From contig NZ_CP160402.1 of NCBI RefSeq assembly GCF_040730185.1, positions 2,790,001-2,854,000 on the forward strand: a stretch of 64,000 nt of DNA. The letters are read 5' to 3'. A program made the translations under genes and the position numbers. The stretch is from Streptomyces sp. Je 1-332. Its GTDB lineage: Bacteria > Actinomycetota > Actinomycetes > Streptomycetales > Streptomycetaceae. Below are positions 1 through 9,005 of the stretch, piece by piece (the stretch's first letter is position 1; each line of letters begins with the position of its first letter). The notes below the pieces were generated by a model that had not been told where the DNA came from, did not search any database, and saw only the letters and a program-made list of their open reading frames with translations.

Positions 1-4
1 CCAC

Positions 5-826
5 ATGGAGCAGGAGCTCGACGCGGTCGCGGCGGTCAGCGACCGGGGCCTTCGCCACCACCGCAACGAGGACGCGTTCGCCATCTCGTCGACCGCGCTG
101 CCGGACGGGTCCCCCGCCGTCGTCGCGATCGTCTGCGACGGTGTCTCGTCCGCGACCCGCCCCGACGAGGCCTCGCTCGCCGCCTCACGCGCGGCCAACG
201 AATCGCTGCTCGCCGCCCTGCCGCGCGGCACGCACCCGCAGCAGGCCATGCACGACGCGATCCTCGCGGCCTCCGACGCCGTCAACGCCCTTGCCGCGGA
301 GCCCACTCGGGCCAGGGAGCACTCCCCGCACCAGAACGCCCCCGCGTGCACCATCGTCGGCTCGATCGTCGCCGGCGATCTGCTGGTCGTCGGCTGGGTC
401 GGCGACAGCCGCGCCTACTGGGTCCCCGACGACCGCAGCGGTCCGACGGCCCGCCTCACCGAGGACGACTCGTGGGCGGCGCAGATGGTGGCCGCGGGTC
501 TGATGAACGAGGCGGAGGCGTACGCCGACGAGCGCGCGCACGCCATCACGGGCTGGCTCGGCGCCGACGCGTACGAACTGGAGCCGCACACCGCTTCCTT
601 CAAGCCGGACCGTGCGGGTGTAGTGGTGGTGTGCACGGACGGGCTGTGGAACTACGCGGAAGCGGTGGACGAGATGGCACGCGCCGTACCCGCCGATTCC
701 GCCGAGCGCCCGCTGCACAGCGCCCAGGTCCTGGTCGGCCACGCGCTGGACGGCGGGGGCCACGACAACGTAACAGTGGCGATTCTGCCGTTCCGTGTCG
801 TGCCGCAAGGGGCAGGATCCGCCTAG
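5..826 (+). CDS. PP2C-family serine/threonine protein phosphatase (5' end may lie outside the window)
   Basis: Metal-dependent PP2C phosphatase, expected to dephosphorylate Ser/Thr-phosphorylated proteins in the cytoplasm. The motifs are in the usual order: SDRGLRHHRNEDAF (residues 12-25), VCDGVSS (43-49) with metal-binding Asp45/Gly46, GDSRAYW (133-139), CTDGLW (210-215) and GGHDNV (251-256). At 273 residues it is a bare catalytic domain. Streptomyces homologues often carry an N-terminal extension and only four bases precede this ATG, so the true start may be further left. A VWA protein and an FHA protein follow on the same strand. FHA domains bind phosphothreonine, so a kinase/phosphatase signalling locus is likely, with the kinase possibly to the left. 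Confidence 0.88.
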   Translation: MEQELDAVAAVSDRGLRHHRNEDAFAISSTALPDGSPAVVAIVCDGVSSATRPDEASLAASRAANESLLAALPRGTHPQQAMHDAILAASDAVNALAAEPTRAREHSPHQNAPACTIVGSIVAGDLLVVGWVGDSRAYWVPDDRSGPTARLTEDDSWAAQMVAAGLMNEAEAYADERAHAITGWLGADAYELEPHTASFKPDRAGVVVVCTDGLWNYAEAVDEMARAVPADSAERPLHSAQVLVGHALDGGGHDNVTVAILPFRVVPQGAGSA

Positions 827-830
827 TGAA

Positions 831-893
831 GGCCCCCGCAACGGGGGCCGGCCACGCGCACTTGTCACCCACCGGCTTGGGGAAGCCGGTGGG
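831..893. terminator. two successive hairpins after the PP2C gene
   Basis: The first hairpin pairs GGCCCCCG (831-838) with CGGGGGCC (842-849) over a three-base loop. The second pairs CCCACCGGCTT (868-878) with AAGCCGGTGGG (883-893) over GGGG, a perfect 11-bp stem. Neither has a clear T-run, as is common in streptomycetes. They lie between the PP2C stop and the RBS of the VWA gene, so they could terminate or attenuate transcription between two apparently co-directional genes. Confidence 0.55.
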
Positions 894-917
894 AACGTCT
901 AGGGGGAGCAGGGAACC

Positions 918-2261
918 ATGGCCAATTTCTCGAAGTCGAACGTGCCGCAGTTCTCGGTCGACGTCTACCAGAACGAGTACCTCCCGGAGGGCGGCCGCGA
1001 GGTCAACGCGATCGCCACGGTGACCTCGACGGGCGGCGGCACGGTGGGGGCCGCGGTGAGCGCCCCGCACCTCTACTCGGCGGGGCAGACCCCGGACGCG
1101 GCCGTGGCGATCATGGTCGACTGTTCCGGCTCGATGGACTACCCGCCCACGAAGATGCGCGGCGCCCGTGACGCCACGGCCGCCGCCATCGACGCCGTAC
1201 GTGACGGAGTCCACTTCGCGGTGATCGGCGGCACCCATGTCGCCAAGGAGGTCTATCCGGGAGACGGCCGCCTCGCGGTCGCCGACTCACGGACCCGGGA
1301 CCAGGCCAAGCAGGCGCTGCGCAAGCTCAGCGCGGGCGGCGGCACGGCCATCGGCACGTGGCTGCGGCTTGCCGACCGGCTCCTGTCCTCGGCCGACGTC
1401 TCCATACGGCACGGAATCGTGCTCACGGACGGCCGCAATGAACACGAGTCACCTGAGGATCTGCAGGCCTCACTCGACGCCTGCGCGGGCCGCTTCACCT
1501 GCGACGCGCGTGGCGTGGGCACCGACTGGGAGGTCAAGGAGGTCACCGGCATCGCATCGGCGCTGCTCGGCACCGCGGACATCGTCGCCGACCCCTCGGG
1601 GCTCTCCGCCGACTTCACGCAGATGATGGAGGCGGCGATGGGCAAGGAGGTCGCCGACGTCAGCCTGCGGCTGTGGACACCGCTGGGCGCGGAGATCAAG
1701 TTCGTCAAGCAAGTGGCGCCCACGGTCGAGGAGTTGACCGAGCGTCGTACGGAGGCGGGACCGCGCGCCGGCGACTATCCCACCGGGTCCTGGGGCGACG
1801 AGTCCCGCGATTACCACATCTGCGTCGAGGTGCCGAACGCCGAGCTCGGCCAGGAGATGCTCGCGGCCCGCGTCTCGCTGATCGTGCCGCAGCCGGACGG
1901 CAGCGCCCAGACGCTCTCCCAGGGGCTCGTGCGGGCCGTGTGGACGGATGACATGTCCGCTTCGACGTCGATCAACCCGCAGGTGGCGCACTACACGGGC
2001 CAGGCGGAACTGGCCCAGGTGATCCAGCAGGGCCTCGACGCACGCAAGTCGGGAGATATGGACGGAGCGACGGCCAAGCTGGGCCGCGCCGTTCAGCTCG
2101 CCAGCGCCTCGGGCAACGAGGACACCGCGAAGCTGCTTTCGAAGGTGGTGGACGTGGTCGACGCCGTGGCAGGTACTGTTCGATTGAAGGCGAGGGTCGC
2201 CGAGGCCGACGAGATGACTCTCGAGACGCGGTCCACGAAGACCGTTCGCGTGAAGAAGTAG
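918..2261 (+). CDS. VWA domain-containing protein
   Basis: 447-residue cytoplasmic protein with a von Willebrand factor A domain. The MIDAS motif DCSGSM is at residues 68-73, and a conserved LTDGRNEHE segment follows near residue 170. VWA domains bind partners through a divalent metal. There is no signal peptide or membrane segment. An AG-rich RBS (aggggGAGCAGG) precedes the ATG by a few bases. It sits between a PP2C phosphatase gene and a zinc-ribbon/FHA gene, suggesting a scaffold in a phosphorylation-controlled process, although its ligand cannot be read from the sequence. The C-terminal part (about 350-430) looks helical and is less conserved in character. Confidence 0.85.
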   Translation: MANFSKSNVPQFSVDVYQNEYLPEGGREVNAIATVTSTGGGTVGAAVSAPHLYSAGQTPDAAVAIMVDCSGSMDYPPTKMRGARDATAAAIDAVRDGVHFAVIGGTHVAKEVYPGDGRLAVADSRTRDQAKQALRKLSAGGGTAIGTWLRLADRLLSSADVSIRHGIVLTDGRNEHESPEDLQASLDACAGRFTCDARGVGTDWEVKEVTGIASALLGTADIVADPSGLSADFTQMMEAAMGKEVADVSLRLWTPLGAEIKFVKQVAPTVEELTERRTEAGPRAGDYPTGSWGDESRDYHICVEVPNAELGQEMLAARVSLIVPQPDGSAQTLSQGLVRAVWTDDMSASTSINPQVAHYTGQAELAQVIQQGLDARKSGDMDGATAKLGRAVQLASASGNEDTAKLLSKVVDVVDAVAGTVRLKARVAEADEMTLETRSTKTVRVKK

Positions 2262-2305
2262 CACCGCTCAAAACAGCACCGCTCAAAACAGCACCGCCCG
2301 AAATC
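2261..2305 (+). repeat. three tandem 15-bp repeats directly after a stop codon
   Basis: GCACCGCTCAAAACA occurs at 2261-2275 and again, identical, at 2276-2290. A degenerate third copy (GCACCGCCCGAAATC) fills 2291-2305. The first copy shares its first base with the TAG stop of the VWA gene, so the array is 3' untranslated. It looks like slippage or local duplication; no hairpin is formed. Confidence 0.8.
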
Positions 2306-2370
2306 ATCACTAGCCCCACAGCAGCACGTACGGCCCTCAGGGCCGGAGAAGGAGAGGGGGAAGCGCCGAC

Positions 2371-3666
2371 ATGCCGACCTGCCCGAACGGACACCAGTCG
2401 GGTTCCGACGACTGGTGCGAGGTCTGCGGTCACCGCATGGCCGGTGCCGTACCGCCGCCTCCCCCGCCGCCCCCGGGCGCGCCCGGTTACGGCTATCCGC
2501 CGCCGCCCGGCCCCGGCCAGGACGCCGGGTACGGATATCCCCAGCAGAACCAGGGACGCCCGCACCTGTCGTCCGTGCCGGACCAGGCCGCCGAGGCCGA
2601 GCTCTGCCCGCAGTGCCGCACGCCCCGCGAGGCGAACGCGCCGTTCTGCGAGGAGTGCCGCTGGAACTTCCTGACGAACACGGCGACCTCGTACACCCCG
2701 GCCGCCCCGCACCCGCCGAACCCGGCGCAGCAGTTCCAGCAGCCGCCCGGCCAGCCCCACGGCACCCAGCCGGGCCAGCAGCCCCACGGCACCCAGCCCG
2801 GCCAGGACCCGTTCGGCTACCAGGGCTCGCGGCCCTCGCAGATGAACAGGCCCGCCGAGCCGATCCCGCCGTTCGGCAACGGCAACCCGTCCGGTCAGGT
2901 GCCTCCGCCGTACGGCGGCGAAGCACCCCCGCCGCCCTACAGCGGTGACCCGTCGGGTCCGCCCCCGCAGGCGTTCCAGCAGCAGGGTCCGCCGGCTCCG
3001 CCCGCGTTCCCGCAGGAGACGGGGACTCCGCCGCCTCCCGGCCCGGGTCCCTCGGGTCCCGGCGGTCCGTCCTTCGGCGGCGGTGGCGACGACTGGGTGC
3101 TCCCGCCGCCCTCGACGTCCGCTCCGGGTCCCGGCGCACCGCAGGCTCCCGAGCAGGGCGAGTGGGGCCAGCAGCAGCCGGGCCAGCAGCAGCCTCAGCA
3201 GACACAGGCGCCGCAGGGCCCTCCCGGCTATCAGGCGGTACCGGGGCCGAGCACCGGCACGGTCTCCTGGTCGGCGACGATCGGTCCCGACCGCGAGTAC
3301 TTCATGGCGATGATGCACCGTAGCGGTCCCGAGGCGTCGGGCCTGAACCTGCCCGCGTACTCGCCCGAGCAGCAGCGCCCGCTGGCCGGCAACCAGATCA
3401 CCATCGGCCGCCGCCGGCACTCCACCGGCGACACCCCGGACATCGACCTGTCGGTGCCGCCGGAGGACCCGGGCGTCTCGCACCAGCACGCGGTCCTGGT
3501 CCAGCAGCCGGACGGCAGCTGGGCGGTCGTCGACCAGAACTCGACCAACGGCACCACGGTCAACAACGGCGAGGAGCCCATCCAGCCGTTCGTCCCGGTG
3601 CCGCTCCAGGACGGCGACCGGGTGCATGTGGGCGCCTGGACGACGATCACGATCCGGCACAGCTGA
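2371..3666 (+). CDS. zinc-ribbon / FHA domain protein
   Basis: 431 residues with two short zinc ribbons, a long Pro/Gln/Gly-rich linker and a C-terminal FHA domain. The first ribbon has Cys pairs at about residues 4-20 (CPNGHQ...CEVCG). The second is near 79-96 (CPQCRTPREA...FCEEC). The linker (about 110-300) is full of PPP, PGQQP and HGTQPGQ units. The FHA domain (about 340-431) has the expected signature: ITIGRRRHS, then SHQHA, then QNSTNGTTVN. FHA domains bind phosphothreonine peptides. With the PP2C and VWA genes upstream it probably reads out Ser/Thr kinase signalling. An RBS (GGAGAAGGAGAGG) precedes the ATG. The linker suggests a flexible adaptor. Confidence 0.9.
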   Translation: MPTCPNGHQSGSDDWCEVCGHRMAGAVPPPPPPPPGAPGYGYPPPPGPGQDAGYGYPQQNQGRPHLSSVPDQAAEAELCPQCRTPREANAPFCEECRWNFLTNTATSYTPAAPHPPNPAQQFQQPPGQPHGTQPGQQPHGTQPGQDPFGYQGSRPSQMNRPAEPIPPFGNGNPSGQVPPPYGGEAPPPPYSGDPSGPPPQAFQQQGPPAPPAFPQETGTPPPPGPGPSGPGGPSFGGGGDDWVLPPPSTSAPGPGAPQAPEQGEWGQQQPGQQQPQQTQAPQGPPGYQAVPGPSTGTVSWSATIGPDREYFMAMMHRSGPEASGLNLPAYSPEQQRPLAGNQITIGRRRHSTGDTPDIDLSVPPEDPGVSHQHAVLVQQPDGSWAVVDQNSTNGTTVNNGEEPIQPFVPVPLQDGDRVHVGAWTTITIRHS

Positions 3667-3687
3667 GCCGGACCCGTCAGTGCTTCG

Positions 3688-4662
3688 TCACGCGAGTGGC
3701 CAGGCGTACGGCCCTTCGGGGTCGTCAAGCCAGGCCCACTCGTGCGGCCCGCTGACGGAGACCCCGAACCGCTCGCGCACCGGCCGGTCCTCGCGCTGCC
3801 ACAGGGCGAGGGCCTCGTAAGGGTCGAGGCTGCCCGCGGTCAGCTCGAGCAGGAAGCGGAACCGCTCGTCCTGCAGGGCCCTGCGCGGCAGCCCCCCGAG
3901 GTGCTGCTCGTGCGGGGCCCTTCTGCCGCCCCCGCGCAACGGCACGAAGTACGCGGGGGTGTGCAGGAAGCGGCCCTCGGCATGCTGGGCGTCCCGCGCC
4001 GTCAGCGCGATCAGGCCGGTGGCCAGCGGGGCCAGGATGCGGGCGCCGGGGCGGCACTGGGTAAGCCAGGGGCGCGGCACGGAGGTCAGGGTGCAGGTCG
4101 CGATGATCCGGTCGTAGGGAGCGCGCTCGGGGCAGCCCACGCTGCCGTCGCCGGTGACGACGGCGGGGTGGTACCCTGCGGCCGTCAGATGCCGCCGGGC
4201 GGACTCGGTGATCTCCGGGTCGAGATCGACGGTGGTGACGTGCTCCTCGCCGACCCGGTGGGACAGGAGGGCCGCGTTGTAGCCAGTGCCCGCGCCGATC
4301 TCCAGGACGTCGCAGTCACCGTCGCGCAGGTCGAGCTCCTCCAGCATCTTCGCCATCAGGGAGGGCTGGCTGCTGGACGAGAGCAGGTCTCCGTCGCGTA
4401 CGCGGGTGGCGAGCGGGGCGTCCGCGTAGGCACCGCGCAGCCAGCGCGCCCGGCGTGCGGGGTCGGGGTCCTCGCCCCAGAGGCGTTCGTGGCCGCCTCC
4501 CGATGACGCGACGTAGTAGTACGGCACGAAGAGGTGCCGCGGGACGTGCTCGAACGCCGCACGAAGGCCGGGGTCCCGCGTCCAGGCACCGCTCGCCTCG
4601 ATCTCGCGCACCAGGGCGGATGCGGCCTCCGCGGCGAGGAGTGGGTCGACTGTGGGTCCCAT
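3688..4662 (-). CDS. PCMT-like (protein-L-isoaspartate O-methyltransferase family) methyltransferase
   Basis: 324-residue SAM-dependent methyltransferase. The SSSSQPSLMAKMLEEL stretch (96-111) and the SAM-binding LEIGAGTGYNA (120-130) are hallmarks of the PCMT family, and further Rossmann motifs follow (TTVDLDPEI, VVTGDGS). PCMTs repair isoaspartyl residues. Actinobacterial members of this length carry an extra C-terminal domain and often have other substrates, including maturation of peptide natural products, so the substrate is left open. It converges on the FHA gene (21 bp apart). Its 5' side faces a divergently transcribed globin gene across 183 bp containing tandem operator-like repeats. 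Confidence 0.85.
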   Translation of the reverse strand: MGPTVDPLLAAEAASALVREIEASGAWTRDPGLRAAFEHVPRHLFVPYYYVASSGGGHERLWGEDPDPARRARWLRGAYADAPLATRVRDGDLLSSSSQPSLMAKMLEELDLRDGDCDVLEIGAGTGYNAALLSHRVGEEHVTTVDLDPEITESARRHLTAAGYHPAVVTGDGSVGCPERAPYDRIIATCTLTSVPRPWLTQCRPGARILAPLATGLIALTARDAQHAEGRFLHTPAYFVPLRGGGRRAPHEQHLGGLPRRALQDERFRFLLELTAGSLDPYEALALWQREDRPVRERFGVSVSGPHEWAWLDDPEGPYAWPLA

Positions 4663-4715
4663 ATAGCCACTGTGCTGCGGTATGGCCCGCGATGCGAGCG
4701 GTGAAACGTACCGAT

Positions 4716-4790
4716 CCGGAGGAGATCGGTCTCACCTTGTTCCAGAGGAGATCGGTCTCACCTTGTTCCGGAGGAGATCGGTCTCACTTG
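4716..4790. repeat. tandem 26-bp operator-like repeats between divergent genes
   Basis: A 26-bp unit starts at 4716 and is repeated at 4742 with one change (CCGGAGG to CCAGAGG). A third, shorter copy starts at 4768 and drifts after GGTCTCAC. Each unit contains GAGATCGGTCTC, a near-palindrome. The first unit is preceded by ACCGATC (4710-4716), which forms an inverted repeat with GATCGGT (4724-4730). A further GATCGGTC lies at about 4802. Regular spacing in the intergenic region between the methyltransferase and globin genes suggests helically phased binding sites for a regulator. Confidence 0.7.
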
Positions 4791-4845
4791 CATCCAACCC
4801 GGATCGGTCCTAAGTCTTCCGTCCTCGGTCGGCACGTCTGAGACC

Positions 4846-5259
4846 ATGGACGGTGTGAAAGAGATCCCGCGCGGCACGCTTCAGGAGCAGACCTTCTACG
4901 AACAGGTCGGCGGCGAGGAGACCTTCCGGCGCCTGGTGCACTTCTTCTACCAGGGGGTCGCGGAGGACCCGCTGCTGCGACCGATGTATCCCGAGGAGGA
5001 CCTGGGCCCGGCCGAGGAGCGCCTGGCGCTGTTCCTGATGCAGTACTGGGGCGGCCCTCGCACGTACAGCGACAACCGCGGCCACCCCCGGCTTCGGATG
5101 CGGCACGCCCCGTTCACCGTCGACAGGGCCGCGCACGACGCGTGGTTGAAGCACATGCGGACCGCCGTCGACGAGCTGAAGCTCTCCGAGGAGCACGAGC
5201 GGACCCTGTGGAACTACCTGACGTACGCGGCGGCGTCCATGGTGAACTCCGAGGGCTGA
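4846..5259 (+). CDS. glbO: group II truncated hemoglobin
   Basis: 137-residue haem protein of the truncated (2-over-2) globin family, GlbO type. The proximal histidine is in RMRHAPF (His87). Tyr35 (HFFYQG) and Tyr48 (MYPEEDLG) fit the B10 and CD1 positions of group II globins. [17 protein letters not shown] (68-84) is a strongly conserved stretch, and a Trp follows in DAWLKHM. Such globins bind O2, NO or peroxide and are linked to redox or NO protection. The ATG follows a stretch without a strong RBS. The gene is transcribed away from the methyltransferase, with the tandem repeats in between. The symbol is by family resemblance. Confidence 0.92.
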   Translation: MDGVKEIPRGTLQEQTFYEQVGGEETFRRLVHFFYQGVAEDPLLRPMYPEEDLGPAEERLALFLMQYWGGPRTYSDNRGHPRLRMRHAPFTVDRAAHDAWLKHMRTAVDELKLSEEHERTLWNYLTYAAASMVNSEG

Positions 5260-5316
5260 CGGCTCTTCGCCCTCTGCGGCTCTCTGCGGCTCTTCCGGTG
5301 GCGGTGGCCCGGCCCG

Positions 5317-6003
5317 TCAGGCCGGCGTCACCGAGAGGCCGCCGACTCCCGCGCGGCGCACGGCGATCGAGCCGTAGTTCGTGCGCAGCCGCAGCCACGG
5401 TCCGGACGACAGCAGGGTGAGTGACTCCCCCCGCAGGAAACCCAGGGCCTGCGCGGCATGCGCGGCCCGCACGGGCAGGCCCGTGTCCCCGATGGTCCGT
5501 GACCAGATCTCCCGGCCCAGCTGATCGAGTTCCGCCCGGACCCGCCGCTCCTGCGGCAACTCCTCGACCCGGGACTTGAATTCGGCGACCGCGGCCGCGA
5601 CGAGCCCGCGCACCGCGTCCGCCGGCGGGAGCCCGCGCTCCGGCTGCCAGCCGCCGCGCGGGGGAAGAACTCCGGCCCACGGCGGCCCGGTGACGGCCTG
5701 CGGCACGAGAGTCGTTCCCGCCGTCTCGGCGGACTCCGCCGACTCCCCCACGGATTCCAGGAGTTCACCGGCGGAGACGGTGACGTCGAGCGAGGAGTCG
5801 AGCCCGTGCTCGTACGGCTTCGCGAGCCGCGCCGTACGGATGGCGAGGACTTCGAACGACGGCGGCCTGCCGAACACGGCGAGCGTGTCGCCCGCCGCCT
5901 GCAGCCGTACCGCCGCCGCCTTGTCGTAGTGGATGAGCCGGGCCAGGAAGGCGGCGAGATCCCCCGCCTCCCCGGCGTCGGCGAAGTGCAGCTGCGCCGT
6001 CAT
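5317..6003 (-). CDS. conserved protein of unknown function, coupled to a thioesterase
   Basis: 228-residue soluble protein that I do not recognise as a named family. It opens with HFADAGEAGDLAAFLARL and contains an alternating helical/strand pattern with FEVLAIRTARLA (about 50-61). A C-terminal segment ends in LRLRTNYGSIAVRR. There is no signal peptide, membrane segment or obvious catalytic motif. Its ATG overlaps the stop of the upstream thioesterase gene (ATGA at 6000-6003), so the two are translationally coupled and probably act together. Streptomycete codon bias is consistent along its length, supporting a real gene. Confidence 0.75.
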   Translation of the reverse strand: MTAQLHFADAGEAGDLAAFLARLIHYDKAAAVRLQAAGDTLAVFGRPPSFEVLAIRTARLAKPYEHGLDSSLDVTVSAGELLESVGESAESAETAGTTLVPQAVTGPPWAGVLPPRGGWQPERGLPPADAVRGLVAAAVAEFKSRVEELPQERRVRAELDQLGREIWSRTIGDTGLPVRAAHAAQALGFLRGESLTLLSSGPWLRLRTNYGSIAVRRAGVGGLSVTPA

Positions 6004-6440
6004 GCGACGAGCGCCTCCGGACCGTCATCGGCGGCGTCGTCCATGAAGGTCAGGAGCACGGCCTTCTCCTCGGCGGTGATCCGCCGCGGGCGCTGCGCCT
6101 CCAGGTTGAAGGGCACGACGATCGTCGTCGCCCGCACGTACACCTGCTCGGGGTCCTTGACCTCGTACGAGATGGTGAGCGAGGCAGCGCCTATCTTCGT
6201 CACCCACGACTCGATGGTCACCGGCGCGTGCCGGTGGACCAACGGCCGTACGTAGTCGATCTCATGGCGGGCCACGACGGACCCGCCCGAGAACGACGGG
6301 CTGCCGTCCCCCGGCGCGAGCCGGAACATGAAGTCGATCCGCGCTTCTTCCAAGTACCGCAGGAAGACGGCGTTGTTGACGTGCCCGAAGGCATCCATGT
6401 CCGACCACCGGAGGGGGCAGCTGTAGATATGCCGACTCAT
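6000..6440 (-). CDS. acyl-CoA thioesterase, 4HBT hotdog fold
   Basis: 146-residue thioesterase of the 4-hydroxybenzoyl-CoA thioesterase/YbgC class. The signature LRWSDMDAFGHVNNAVFLRY starts near residue 9, with the catalytic Asp in DMDAFGHVNN. EARIDF follows, and a second strand pair carries DYVRPLVH and ESWV. It would hydrolyse short or medium acyl-CoA esters. A longer open frame runs upstream to 6644 but codes nonsense antisense to EttA. The ATG at 6440 begins the conserved MSRHIYSCPLRW and sits 8 bp after the EttA stop. Its stop overlaps the next gene by 4 bp. Confidence 0.9.
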   Translation of the reverse strand: MSRHIYSCPLRWSDMDAFGHVNNAVFLRYLEEARIDFMFRLAPGDGSPSFSGGSVVARHEIDYVRPLVHRHAPVTIESWVTKIGAASLTISYEVKDPEQVYVRATTIVVPFNLEAQRPRRITAEEKAVLLTFMDDAADDGPEALVA

Positions 6441-6447
6441 GTCAGTC

Positions 6448-8112
<1,665 letters not shown>

Positions 8113-8337
8113 GAGAAACCGTCCGGCAATCAGTGAGTGGGCAGATACACCCCATCTTGCCTGACGGCCACCTACCGGGGGAAACCAGTATGGCTGGGGG
8201 GCCATGACCTGGACGTTCTTCGACCGCTTGGGTAATGGATCCGTCACTGCTTGTCGATGCCGGTCGCCCACAACGCTGGCCTCGTACGGCCCCCGATGAT
8301 CGAACCCGCCGCGCTGAGCGGGGTCTGGCGGAGGCTG

Positions 8338-8958
8338 CTACTCGGCTCGGTCCGAGAAGTGGTGCAGCAGGGCGAACGGCGACGACAACGCGGTGCCGCC
8401 CAGGGTCAGGACATCGGTGTCCACCGCCTCCAGCACGATGGCGATCGCCAGATCCACGGCGTCGGCCGGGCCGGTGGCCGTGCCCGCGGTGACGGTCCCG
8501 GTCGCCGGTACGTACTGCCCCGGTTCCATCGTGACCCGGACGCCCGCCCTCTCCAGAACCTTCGCCCTGCCCAGACCCTCAGCGGAGTAGACGTACTCCC
8601 GGCTCTCATACGAGATGCGCAGCGCTCGGTCCTCCTTCCGCAGGGCCCGGGCGTTGAACCGCAGCTCTGCGGGCCGGCCGGCGAGGGTGAGCTCCGCCCT
8701 GGACAGCGAAGGCTGCCCCGACCTGCGCTTGCCGCGGAAGGTCGTGTCCGGGAAAGCGGGACCGCTCAACCGAACGGTGTCCATTCCCTTTCCCTTCTCG
8801 AGCGGCCTGTACAGCGGGCAGCGCTCCACGGTGACGGATCCGAAGCGCCCCACATCCGCCTTGAACCCGGCCTTGGGCATCGCCTTCTTGCTGCCGGTGC
8901 TGGTGCTGGTGCTGTACGGCATCAGCTCGAACTGCAGGGACTCACTGCTCGTTTCCAT
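8338..8958 (-). CDS. uncharacterised 206-residue protein
   Basis: The coding frame starts at ATG 8958 (METSSESLQ) rather than at the longer open frame to 9477, whose first 170 codons are antisense-style shadow of the neighbouring surface protein. The product is soluble and beta-rich, with GFKADVGRFGSVTVERCPLY (about 30-49), then an Ala/Glu-rich segment and a hydrophobic stretch (AVDLAIAIVLEAVDTDVL) near residue 170. It ends in ALLHHFSDRAE. I do not recognise a family. The start lies 48 bp after the surface-protein gene, so both may share a transcript. The 225 bp between this gene and ettA hold no gene I can support. Confidence 0.65.
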   Translation of the reverse strand: METSSESLQFELMPYSTSTSTGSKKAMPKAGFKADVGRFGSVTVERCPLYRPLEKGKGMDTVRLSGPAFPDTTFRGKRRSGQPSLSRAELTLAGRPAELRFNARALRKEDRALRISYESREYVYSAEGLGRAKVLERAGVRVTMEPGQYVPATGTVTAGTATGPADAVDLAIAIVLEAVDTDVLTLGGTALSSPFALLHHFSDRAE

Positions 8959-9005
8959 GCTGACAGCCGGGCCCGCCTCATATCGGGAGTCGATCGCTCC
9001 GTCGT

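Noticed and set aside
4716..4790. Possible CRISPR array
   Set aside because: The repeats are directly abutting without unique spacers, and no cas genes are present.
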